Shown: positions 34,317-41,775 of the stretch, in pieces | How positions within the stretch are numbered: the first letter of the stretch is position 1 | Layout: every line of letters begins with the position of its first letter | Assembly: GCA_028685755.1 (NCBI GenBank) | Contig: JAQUDJ010000011.1 | Span: 1 to 42,716, forward strand | DNA length: 42,716 nucleotides | Source: Eubacteriales bacterium | GTDB lineage: Bacteria; Bacillota; Clostridia; Saccharofermentanales; UBA5734 | Direction of reading: 5' to 3' | Position numbers and translations under genes: made by a program | The notes under the pieces: model-generated | What the model saw: the letters and a program-made list of their open reading frames with translations, nothing else | Databases searched by the model: none | What the model was told of the DNA's origin: nothing

Positions 34317-35159
34317 TCAACCTTTCTGTTCAGCCCAAAGCTTTTCGAGATCAGCAAGTGCTTGATCGGCCAGCTCGGCAGAAACCACGATGTGGTGGTT
34401 GGCGGACATTTCTTCGACGGCTTTGACGCCGGCGCCTTTGATCGTGTTGAGAACAATCATGTGCGGTTTGCCTGGTGTAGCTTTTGCTTTGATGATCGCT
34501 TCGTAGACAGCGTCCGCGTCGTTACCATTGATATCTTGGGTATCCCAGCCAAAGGCTGCGAATTTTGCGCCAATATCGCGCTGATCAAGAATGTCAGCGG
34601 TGTAACCATCGAGCTGCTTTTTGTTGTAGTCGCAGAAGGCGATCAGGTGATCCATCTTGTGATGGCCAGCAAATTGCGCGCCTTCCCAGACTTGACCTTC
34701 GTTGAGTTCGCCATCGCCGACGATCAAGTAGGTATAGCAATCGCGACCTTGAATCGTGTCACCGAGGCAAAGGCCGATCGATGTCGAAACGCCTTGGCCT
34801 AATGAGCCGGTGGTCATGTCAATACCGGGTGTTTGGTTCTTGTCGCAATGGGAGGGCAAATGTGTACCCGGAATGTTCAAGGTGTTTAGCCAGTCCATTG
34901 GGAAGAAGCCTTTGAGGGCGAGGATCGAATAGAGGGTCGGGCCTGCATGGCCTTTGGAGCAGACCAGCTTGTCGCGGCCTTCCCAATTTGGATTTTTGGG
35001 GTCGTATTTCATGACGGCTTCATAAAGTACTGCCAAGGTGTCGGCAATCGATAGGGCACCGCCAACATGTCCAAAGCCGCGAACCTTGAATTCCTTCATG
35101 GTTTCGATACGGACCTGGGTGGCAAAGGTTTTGATTTGTTTAGATAACTTGGGATCCAT
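34317..35159 (-). CDS. Split transketolase, N-terminal (TPP-binding) subunit
   Basis: First half of the transketolase, 280 residues. It has GHVGGALSIADTLAVLY (usual GHPGG; Pro replaced by Val), SKGHAGPTLY, TGSLGQG, and the TPP/metal motif GDGELNEGQVWEGAQFAGHHKMDHL...N. Start: ATG at 35159, 6 nt after AAGGAG; the upstream frame to 35225 crosses a hairpin and the RBS. Cotranscribed with the C-subunit and separated from the PGK gene by 119 nt holding a hairpin and a possible -10. In this context the likely job is ketol transfer from an inositol-derived ketose acid to an aldose phosphate. Confidence 0.92.
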   Translation of the reverse strand: MDPKLSKQIKTFATQVRIETMKEFKVRGFGHVGGALSIADTLAVLYEAVMKYDPKNPNWEGRDKLVCSKGHAGPTLYSILALKGFFPMDWLNTLNIPGTHLPSHCDKNQTPGIDMTTGSLGQGVSTSIGLCLGDTIQGRDCYTYLIVGDGELNEGQVWEGAQFAGHHKMDHLIAFCDYNKKQLDGYTADILDQRDIGAKFAAFGWDTQDINGNDADAVYEAIIKAKATPGKPHMIVLNTIKGAGVKAVEEMSANHHIVVSAELADQALADLEKLWAEQKG

Positions 35160-35175
35160 TGACATCTCCTTCCTG

Positions 35176-35233
35176 ATTTCGCAACAATTGCAGGCTACCA
35201 CTTCGATGAGGAAGCGTGCCTGCAATCATTATA
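35176..35233 (-). promoter_or_regulatory. PGK-transketolase gap: hairpin, box and -10-like element
   Basis: Leftward: TATAAT (35233-35228), then a hairpin with perfect 9-bp arms (35218-35226 / 35187-35195), then the box ATTTCGCAAC (35176-35185) shared with the larA promoter, then the RBS. No good -35. May be a secondary promoter or mRNA processing site for the transketolase pair. Confidence 0.4.
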
Positions 35234-35278
35234 AGGATAATTTTTCGATTACTGTTTGCAATTTGTCTGATTTTCCTG

Positions 35279-36526
35279 TTATTTCTTGCCGTCTCGCTCA
35301 AAGGCTGCTTCCATGGCTTCGATCAGTGGCAATTTCTTGCCAGAGAGGAAACGAACCATTGCGCCACCCGCGGTACAGACATAATTAATTTTTTTGAGAT
35401 CGATATAACGACCGGCTGCACTAACGGTGTCGCCGCCACCAATGACCGAATAACCCGGTGCATCAGCAATCGACTGCCACAGTGACTGTGTACCTTTTTC
35501 GAACAGCGGATTTTCGTAGACGCCCGCTGGTCCGTTGACAAAGATTGTTCCAGCAGTTTTGATGACAGCATCAAAGCGTGCGATGGTATCGTCGCCGATA
35601 TCGAGGAACATTTTGTCATCCATCGGCAACTTGTCGAGTCCCGTATTGATGCGCTGTCCGTCGACTTCATAAGCTAGATCCGAAGGAACTTCGATGCGGC
35701 CTGGAAAGTCACGGAGCATTTCGCGGGCGGGTTCAACAAAGACCAGTAAATCTTTATCTTTGAGGAATTGCTCGTATTTGGCGCCAATTTTAAGGCCTTG
35801 TGCAAGCAACATGATGACGCCTGTGACGCCACTCGCGAGAATTTTGTCCGCGGTGCCATTCTGCAAGACGGTTTTCATCATGCCAAAAGCATCAGAAATT
35901 TTCGCACCACCCAGTACAAAGACTGCTGGTTTGACAGCACCGTTCAAAACTTTGTACAAGGCTTCATATTCGTCATAAAGCAAGCGACCACCGGCTGTCG
36001 GCAGTAATTCCTGAAATGCAACCATGCTTGGGCAATTACGATGTGCCGCTGCAAAGGCATCATTGACATAAATATCAAAGAGCGGTGCCATGGTGCGCAC
36101 CAGCCAGGTGTCGAGCATTTCTTTGGCGTTCAGCTTGACTTCTTTTTCAAAGCCAGAGACTTCTTCCGTTAAGTAACGCAGATTGCCAAGGAAAACGATT
36201 TCACCGGATTTCAATGCTTTAACGGCGTTGACTGCTGTCGGGCCGCAAACATCTTCGATGTATTGAATCGGTTTGCCAAGATAAAAAGCGAGCTTTTCGG
36301 CGTGTTCTTGCATCGACATCAAGTTCTGATAATCAAGGGTGTCGCCCTGATGTGCAACAATTGCCAGCTTTGCCCCATTTTCGATGAGGTACTTGATTGT
36401 TGGGATGCTTTTCTTGATGCGATTTTCACTGACGATTTTACGGGTCTGAGGATCGATCGGCGAATTGACGTCGACCCTCAGAAGTACCGTTTTACCGTTG
36501 TAATTGAACCGCTCAAGCGGATTCAT
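35279..36526 (-). CDS. Archaeal-type phosphoglycerate kinase homologue with changed substrate patch
   Basis: A 415-residue PGK of the archaeal type: LLRVDVNSPIDPQTRKI, NRIKKSIPTIKYL, the insert after the first strands, NDAFAAAHR and the nucleotide-binding GGGDTVSAAGRY. Classical PGKs bind the 3-phosphate with a basic patch that includes His-x-x-Arg (SHLGRP or archaeal HQSRPG); here the motif is HQGD (His59, Asp62), so one Arg is Asp, while Arg36 and the AHR arginine remain. It may phosphorylate/dephosphorylate a carboxylate analogue (malyl-phosphate) instead of, or besides, phosphoglycerate. Start: ATG at 36526, 2 nt after the GAPDH stop, with GGAAG inside the GAPDH end; tight coupling with GAPDH. 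Confidence 0.85.
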   Translation of the reverse strand: MNPLERFNYNGKTVLLRVDVNSPIDPQTRKIVSENRIKKSIPTIKYLIENGAKLAIVAHQGDTLDYQNLMSMQEHAEKLAFYLGKPIQYIEDVCGPTAVNAVKALKSGEIVFLGNLRYLTEEVSGFEKEVKLNAKEMLDTWLVRTMAPLFDIYVNDAFAAAHRNCPSMVAFQELLPTAGGRLLYDEYEALYKVLNGAVKPAVFVLGGAKISDAFGMMKTVLQNGTADKILASGVTGVIMLLAQGLKIGAKYEQFLKDKDLLVFVEPAREMLRDFPGRIEVPSDLAYEVDGQRINTGLDKLPMDDKMFLDIGDDTIARFDAVIKTAGTIFVNGPAGVYENPLFEKGTQSLWQSIADAPGYSVIGGGDTVSAAGRYIDLKKINYVCTAGGAMVRFLSGKKLPLIEAMEAAFERDGKK

Positions 36527-36528
36527 TT

Positions 36529-37551
36529 TTACTTCCATTTGCCCAGCCCCAGATATTTGTTGGTTGCAGCCGTACCTGATGCACGGTCTTTCTGCATACC
36601 GCAAGCGGCACGAATTGCATCCATTGTTTCTGGAATGGTGACAGATTCTTGTGGAATGTTGATGGCATACATGATGTTGTCGCCGGATTCGACGATCGCA
36701 TCTTCCCAGAGGCCGATTTCGTACATATCGCCACGTGGGTTGCCGAGGTCACGCGCATAACGGAAGAAGGAGGCGTTGCCTTGGAATCCTTCGTCGATTG
36801 TGACAACGCGAATACGGTCATGTTCTTTGAAGGCTTCGAGAGCCATGGCTTTTGTGATTTTCTGTTTGCCATGGGCAACAACCGTGATGATGTGTCCATG
36901 CGTAACTGGGGTGTGAACGAGGATACCGGTTGCGTCAATGTGCGGCATGATGGTCATCAGGTCAAGTGCTTGATGACTCGGTGCCTTGTCCATTTGCAGC
37001 GCATTAGTCAAACCACGATGATAGTCACCCGGGTCCGCCACGCGGCGAATGATCGTGATCGCAACGCGGTCAATGCCGTATTTGCGGTCGAGGCAATCGA
37101 CAGAACGGATTAAACCGGTAGTATTACATGATGTCAATTTAAGGTAATCGGCGCCGATGCCATTTTCAAAATTGGCATAGCCATGGAAAAAGACATCTGC
37201 AACACTGTTCTTTTCGCCACCTTGGAAGACGGCCTTTTTGCCGAGGCGAGCATAAATTTCTTTGTTCTTGACGCCGACACCACCAGGGGAGGAATCGAGC
37301 ATAATGTCAACTTTGCTCACGAGATCTTCGAATGAGCCAGCAACTGGGATGTTCAGCGCATCGAATTTCGATTTGTCTGCACCTTCGACCAGATATAGGT
37401 CATAAGGCATGCCTTTTTCTTTGAGCGCACGAATCGAGAGTGTTGGCGCGAGATCGGCAACACCGACTAACTCCATATCACCCTGTAAGGCGACGCCATC
37501 AGCCAAACGTTGACCGATAACACCATAACCAGCTACACCAACTTTGATCAT
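36529..37551 (-). CDS. Type II (archaeal-type) glyceraldehyde-3-phosphate dehydrogenase homologue
   Basis: A 340-residue dehydrogenase of the archaeal GAPDH type, unrelated in sequence to ordinary bacterial GapA. Rossmann start VGVAGYGVIGQRLADGVALQGDMELVGVAD; catalytic Cys142 in TSCNTTGL; RRVADP keeps the arginine pair. The loop that reads GPINA...PSHHGPDV in archaeal enzymes is GLTNA...PSHQALDL here (His193 kept, next His to Gln, Gly-Pro to Ala-Leu), and SAEDG is TIDEG. This suggests a different aldehyde, such as malate semialdehyde, oxidised with phosphate to an acyl phosphate. RBS GAGGAGG. Directly coupled to the PGK gene. Confidence 0.85.
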   Translation of the reverse strand: MIKVGVAGYGVIGQRLADGVALQGDMELVGVADLAPTLSIRALKEKGMPYDLYLVEGADKSKFDALNIPVAGSFEDLVSKVDIMLDSSPGGVGVKNKEIYARLGKKAVFQGGEKNSVADVFFHGYANFENGIGADYLKLTSCNTTGLIRSVDCLDRKYGIDRVAITIIRRVADPGDYHRGLTNALQMDKAPSHQALDLMTIMPHIDATGILVHTPVTHGHIITVVAHGKQKITKAMALEAFKEHDRIRVVTIDEGFQGNASFFRYARDLGNPRGDMYEIGLWEDAIVESGDNIMYAINIPQESVTIPETMDAIRAACGMQKDRASGTAATNKYLGLGKWK

Positions 37552-37577
37552 TTTTCGAGTTCCTCCTCTTATTTATG

Positions 37578-37611
37578 CCTGCCGGAGCAGTAAATCAGCC
37601 ACTCCGGCAGG
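37578..37611 (-). repeat. Intercistronic hairpin between malic enzyme and GAPDH genes
   Basis: Perfect 10-bp arms CCTGCCGGAG (37578-37587) and CTCCGGCAGG (37602-37611) with a 14-nt loop, no T-run. Probably an mRNA processing or stabilising hairpin that sets different levels for the upstream and downstream halves of the operon. Confidence 0.75.
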
Positions 37612-37621
37612 ACTTGATTAA

Positions 37622-38797
37622 TTAGATTCTATTGACGCCGGTTTTGATGGCGGCTGCAGAAACTGCAGCGGCGACGGCCGGGCCGACACGTCTGTCAAAG
37701 GCTTTCGGGATGATGTATTCAGCAGTCAGCTCTTCAGCTGTGACCAATCCAGCAATTGCTTCGGCGGCAGCGATTTTCATTTCATCGTTGATGTCCGATG
37801 CGCGGACATCAAGGGTGCCACGGAAGAGACCCGGGAAGGCCAGAACGTTGTTGATTTGGTTCGGGAAGTCAGAACGGCCGGTGCCGATGACTGCTGCGCC
37901 TGCTGCTTTAGCTAGTTCAGGCATGATTTCTGGAGTTGGGTTACTCATCGCAAAGACCATCGAATTCGGAGCCATGGTTCTAACCATGTCTTCGGTCAAG
38001 ATGCCAGGGCCAGAAACGCCGATGAAGACGTCTGCGCCGACCATGATGTCAGCCAATGAGCCTTTTTTCATGAGGCGATTGGAAATTTTAGCCATTTCAG
38101 CTTTTTCAGTGTTCAAATTGTCGCGACCTTCGTAGATTGCACCTTGACGATCGGCGAGAATAACACTTTTAAGACCCATTTTCATGAGCAATTTAGTGAT
38201 CGCGATGCCAGCAGCACCAGCGCCGCAGGTAACAACTTCGAGATCAGACAAGGCGCGGCCAGTCAGCTTGCAAGCATTCATCATGGCTGCAAGAGTGACG
38301 ATAGCCGTACCATGTTGGTCATCGTGGAAAATCGGGATATCGCAGGATGCTTTGAGGCGACGTTCGATTTCAAAACAACGGGGAGCTGAAATGTCTTCGA
38401 GGTTGATGCCACCAAAGCTGCCGGCGAGCAGTTCGACTGTTTTGACGATATCGTCGACGCTTTTCGAGCGAATGCAAAGCGGAAAAGCGTCAACATCACC
38501 AAAGGTTTTGAAAAGAACGCATTTGCCTTCCATTACTGGCATGCCAGCTTCTGGGCCAATATCGCCGAGACCAAGAACAGCAGTACCATCGGTGACGACA
38601 GCTACGAGATTCCAGCGGCGGGTTAGCGCGTACGATTGATCAACATCTTTTTCGATCGCTAGGCAGGGTTCAGCAACGCCCGGGGTGTAGGCAAGCGACA
38701 GATCGTCAACGGTGTTGACCGGGCAGGTGGCGATAACTTCAATTTTGCCTCTGAGATCGGCGTGAAGTTTCATCGCTCTTTCTTTAATTGAGCTCAT
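37622..38797 (-). CDS. NAD(P)-dependent malic enzyme
   Basis: Oxidative decarboxylation of L-malate to pyruvate and CO2. 391 residues, the short bacterial form without a phosphotransacetylase domain. Seen: AYTPGVAEPC (36-45), GDIGPEAGMPVMEGK (catalytic Lys in this block), DVDAFPLCI, EDISAPRCFEIE and HDDQHGTA metal ligands, and the Rossmann GAGAAGIA. Here it probably drains malate produced by the neighbouring enzymes. RBS AAGGAGG 7 nt before the ATG. A cre-like site lies 26 nt upstream. Confidence 0.93.
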   Translation of the reverse strand: MSSIKERAMKLHADLRGKIEVIATCPVNTVDDLSLAYTPGVAEPCLAIEKDVDQSYALTRRWNLVAVVTDGTAVLGLGDIGPEAGMPVMEGKCVLFKTFGDVDAFPLCIRSKSVDDIVKTVELLAGSFGGINLEDISAPRCFEIERRLKASCDIPIFHDDQHGTAIVTLAAMMNACKLTGRALSDLEVVTCGAGAAGIAITKLLMKMGLKSVILADRQGAIYEGRDNLNTEKAEMAKISNRLMKKGSLADIMVGADVFIGVSGPGILTEDMVRTMAPNSMVFAMSNPTPEIMPELAKAAGAAVIGTGRSDFPNQINNVLAFPGLFRGTLDVRASDINDEMKIAAAEAIAGLVTAEELTAEYIIPKAFDRRVGPAVAAAVSAAAIKTGVNRI

Positions 38798-38822
38798 GGG
38801 AATTTCCTCCTTATTTTAGGAC

Positions 38823-38836
38823 TGTAATCGTTTACA
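38823..38836. promoter_or_regulatory. cre-like (CcpA/LacI-type) operator
   Basis: TGTAATCGTTTACA matches the 14-bp cre consensus TGWAANCGNTNWCA at every position, on both strands. It lies in the 58-nt iolE-malic enzyme gap, inside the operon. It could act as a roadblock for catabolite repression of the distal genes. TTGGCT and TAAAAT flank it at promoter spacing, but the start would cut off the RBS. Confidence 0.65.
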
Positions 38837-38855
38837 GCCAATCCTTCTTATAATC

Positions 38856-39758
38856 TTATAATCCGGTCACTTCTGCAATATACTGACGAGCTTTTTTCGC
38901 ATATTCGAATGGATTAGCTTTAGCCGGGTCTTGTTCGGCTTCGACAACAACCCAGCCTTCATAGCCGGCATCTTCGAGCACTTTAACTAACGGCTTGAAG
39001 TCGACGTCGCCATCGCCAGGCACCGTAAAGACGCCTGCTCGAACGGCATCAAGGAAACACATATCCTGAGCTTTGACGATAGCGTGCACAGACAAGCGCA
39101 TATCTTTGAGGTGAACGTGTTTGATGCGTTTGATGTGTTTTTGAAGAACGGGTAAGTAATCCACATCAGCAAAAGTTAAATGCCCCGTATCAAACAGGAG
39201 GAAGACGAGATTCGGATCGGTGTTGTCCATCAGATAATCAATCTCTTCGACGGTCTGGACACCAGTACCCATATGATGGTGATACGTGAAAGCCATGCCC
39301 ATATCTTTGGCAATCTGGCCCATTTCATTGAAACCTTTGATGACGGTTAGCCACTGGTCTGCACTGTAAACGGGTTTGTTTTTGAGGATCGGCAGATCCA
39401 AGCGGCCTTGGATGGAGTTGCCCTGTTCAGACACACCGATCACTCGAGCGCCTAAAAAGTAGAGGCGTTCTGCATGTTCACGGAAAGCCTTGATCGTATC
39501 AGCATATGGCACCGTGTCCGATGTAAGCATCGAAGAGAACCACGCGTTGCAAATCGTTAAACCGCGCAAATCGAGGTGATGTTTGAGTTCATTCTTATCT
39601 TGCGGAAATTTGCAACCGATTTCGCAACCTGTGAAACCTGCTAATGCCATTTCACTGACGGTTTGTTGAAAGGTGTTTTCATCACCTAGTTCTGGCATGT
39701 CATCATTGGTCCAACCGATCGGGGCAATACCTAACTTTACTTTTTTCGGATCGAGCAT
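38856..39758 (-). CDS. iolE: 2-keto-myo-inositol (inosose) dehydratase
   Basis: Dehydrates 2-keto-myo-inositol to 3D-(3,5/4)-trihydroxycyclohexane-1,2-dione. 300 residues, the normal size for IolE, a metal-dependent xylose-isomerase-like TIM barrel. The N-terminal signature KLGIAPIGWTNDDMPELG is specific for the family; TYHHHMGTGVQ, LLFDTGHL, HVHLKDM and VVEAEQD give the metal and active-site residues. RBS AGAGGA. Third gene of the operon, 68 nt after iolD. No iolG dehydrogenase is in the window. Confidence 0.95.
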   Translation of the reverse strand: MLDPKKVKLGIAPIGWTNDDMPELGDENTFQQTVSEMALAGFTGCEIGCKFPQDKNELKHHLDLRGLTICNAWFSSMLTSDTVPYADTIKAFREHAERLYFLGARVIGVSEQGNSIQGRLDLPILKNKPVYSADQWLTVIKGFNEMGQIAKDMGMAFTYHHHMGTGVQTVEEIDYLMDNTDPNLVFLLFDTGHLTFADVDYLPVLQKHIKRIKHVHLKDMRLSVHAIVKAQDMCFLDAVRAGVFTVPGDGDVDFKPLVKVLEDAGYEGWVVVEAEQDPAKANPFEYAKKARQYIAEVTGL

Positions 39759-39826
39759 GGTGGAAATCCTCTTTTCTGCTTCAAATTTAGTTTTTGGTGC
39801 CTTGCACGCTGACTGGACTGGTCAGA

Positions 39827-41698
39827 TTAATATGCGCGGACCGTTTTTAATTCTTCTACATGATCGGCATATGCTTTTTGGACTGACGGACGAGTGGATA
39901 CTTCAGCCACACCAACACGCCACCAGCCACCGTATCCATCTGTCATTGTGCCAGGCGCAACTTTGACATCAAAGACACAAGGACGGTTTTCTTTTTTAGA
40001 ATCCTCAAGCGCAGCCATCAGCTCTGCTTCAGTCGAAATGTTGTAGCCTTTAGCGCCGTAGCTTTCGCCATTCTTGGCAAAGTCGATGACGACATTTGGA
40101 CCATCAAGTTGACCTGTTGCCTGGTTTCTCGCTTTAAACACAGTCCCGAAGGTCGGTGTGCCATTATGATTCTGCAAGTTTTCGATGCAACCCCAACCGC
40201 TATTGTCGAGAACCAAAATGTTGATTTTGAGACCTTCTTGAACTGCTGTGTAGAGCTCGGAATGCATCATGACATAGCTACCATCGCCAACAACCACGTA
40301 GATTTCACGATCGGCACCAACGGCCATTTTCGCACCGACAGCACCACACACTTCATAACCCATGCAGGAGAAGCCATATTCAACATGATAGGTGCCGGGG
40401 TTGCCAGAACGCCAAACACGCTGTAAATCAGAAGGCAGCGAACCACCGGCTGTGAGGATCACATCCTGTGGGCGGAGGTGTTTGTTTAGGATCCCAAGCA
40501 CATGCGGTGTGGCTAAGCGGCCATCTTCACGTGTCTGAGCATAAAGGCGATCGCATTCTGCAGTCCATTCTGCAGCTGTATCAGCCAATTCGGTTTTGCC
40601 ATAGGCTGATTTGTATCCGGCTTTTTGGAGCTCAGCACCAATTGCGTTCAGGGCGACTTTTGCATCAGCGATGACCGGAATTGCGTCCATTTTATAAGCA
40701 TCCATTGAACCAACGTTAATCGAAATATATTGAACATTTGCGTCTTGGAACAGCCATTTAGAGCAAGTGGTGAAGTCCATGAATTTGGTGCCAACGCCAA
40801 TCACGAGATCGGCTTCTTTAGCCAGTTTGTTAGCAGCAGATGTACCCGTCAGGCCAATTCCGCCCATGTTGCAGGGGTGATCCCATTTGATCACGCCTTT
40901 ACCGGATTGTGTTTCACCCATCGGAATATTGAAAGCAGCAGTAAACGCTTCGAGTTCTTTCCAGGCTTCTGAATATTTGACGCCACCGCCACAAATGACG
41001 AGCGGGCGTTTAGCATTTTTGATGGCTTCAACTGCACGGTTCAGGGCTGTATCCGTAATCGGACGGCGATCTAAGTACCATACACGCTTGGCAAAGAAGT
41101 AATCCGGGTAATCATAAGCCTCGCCTTCAACATCCTGCGGCATCGCGATGCAAACCGCACCAGTGTCAGCCCAATCTGTTAAAACCCGGAAAGCGTTGAT
41201 GCAGGCAGACATGAGCTGTTCTGGGCGTTGAATGCGATCCCAATATTTGCAGACTGCTTTGAATGCGTCATTGGCGGTAATCGCCATGGAATTCGGGAAT
41301 TCGATTTGCTGAAGAACTGGGTCGGGTTGTCGCGTAGCAAAGGTGTCCCCAGGGAGAAGAAGCAGCGGAATACGGTTCGCTGTTGCTGTGCCAGCTGCTG
41401 GGATGAGATTTAGCGCACCCGGGCCGACTGATGTGGTTACAGGGATAATTTTGCGACGATTGTGCTCTTTCGCATAACCAATCGCAGAGTGAGCCATACC
41501 TTGTTCGTTTTTGCCCTGATAAAACGTGAGATTGTGATCACCCTGTTCGAGGGCTTGACCAATCCCGACGACGCAACCATGTCCGAAAATGCCGTAGACG
41601 CCTTCAACGAACTTGTCTTCCTGACCATCGAAACTGACATACTGATTGTCCATGAATTTGAGTAGTGCCTGAGTCATTGTCAACCGAATTGTTGCCAT
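39827..41698 (-). CDS. iolD: 3D-(3,5/4)-trihydroxycyclohexane-1,2-dione hydrolase
   Basis: TPP-dependent ring opening to 5-deoxy-D-glucuronate. 623 residues, standard for IolD. Shows MTQALLKFMDNQYVSFDG, the conserved FGHGCVVGIGQAL and the TPP motif GDGSYVMMHSELYTAVQEG with LDNSGWG, plus the late TDGYGGWWRVGVAEVS. Start: ATG at 41698 after GGGGGGAAG; the 5-codon longer frame overlaps this RBS. Second gene of the operon; the iolB-iolD gap (41699-41775) has an inverted repeat. Confidence 0.96.
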   Translation of the reverse strand: MATIRLTMTQALLKFMDNQYVSFDGQEDKFVEGVYGIFGHGCVVGIGQALEQGDHNLTFYQGKNEQGMAHSAIGYAKEHNRRKIIPVTTSVGPGALNLIPAAGTATANRIPLLLLPGDTFATRQPDPVLQQIEFPNSMAITANDAFKAVCKYWDRIQRPEQLMSACINAFRVLTDWADTGAVCIAMPQDVEGEAYDYPDYFFAKRVWYLDRRPITDTALNRAVEAIKNAKRPLVICGGGVKYSEAWKELEAFTAAFNIPMGETQSGKGVIKWDHPCNMGGIGLTGTSAANKLAKEADLVIGVGTKFMDFTTCSKWLFQDANVQYISINVGSMDAYKMDAIPVIADAKVALNAIGAELQKAGYKSAYGKTELADTAAEWTAECDRLYAQTREDGRLATPHVLGILNKHLRPQDVILTAGGSLPSDLQRVWRSGNPGTYHVEYGFSCMGYEVCGAVGAKMAVGADREIYVVVGDGSYVMMHSELYTAVQEGLKINILVLDNSGWGCIENLQNHNGTPTFGTVFKARNQATGQLDGPNVVIDFAKNGESYGAKGYNISTEAELMAALEDSKKENRPCVFDVKVAPGTMTDGYGGWWRVGVAEVSTRPSVQKAYADHVEELKTVRAY

Positions 41699-41720
41699 CT
41701 TGCTTCCCCCCAAAATAAGT

Positions 41721-41769
41721 GATCTATTTGATGTCTGATAACTGGACCGCTTCTTTCAAATAATAGATC
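41721..41769. repeat. Inverted repeat in the iolB-iolD gap
   Basis: GATCTATT (41721-41728) and AATAGATC (41762-41769), perfect 8-bp arms around a 33-nt loop. No T-run; a stem in the mRNA or a binding site. Confidence 0.5.
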
Positions 41770-41775
41770 TTGCTT

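Noticed and set aside
33344-37551. Transketolase, GAPDH and PGK as ordinary glycolytic/pentose phosphate genes
   Set aside because: Not excluded, but their placement with iol genes and malic enzyme, archaeal type, and changed phosphate-binding residues make this the weaker reading.
38806-38841. Internal promoter TTGGCT-17-TAAAAT around the cre-like site
   Set aside because: The start point would fall inside the malic enzyme RBS and remove it; the match is probably incidental.
39619-39628. Fourth copy of ATTTCGCAAC
   Set aside because: It is inside iolE coding sequence (codons for Gly-Cys-Glu-Ile-Gly-Cys); not counted as an operator.
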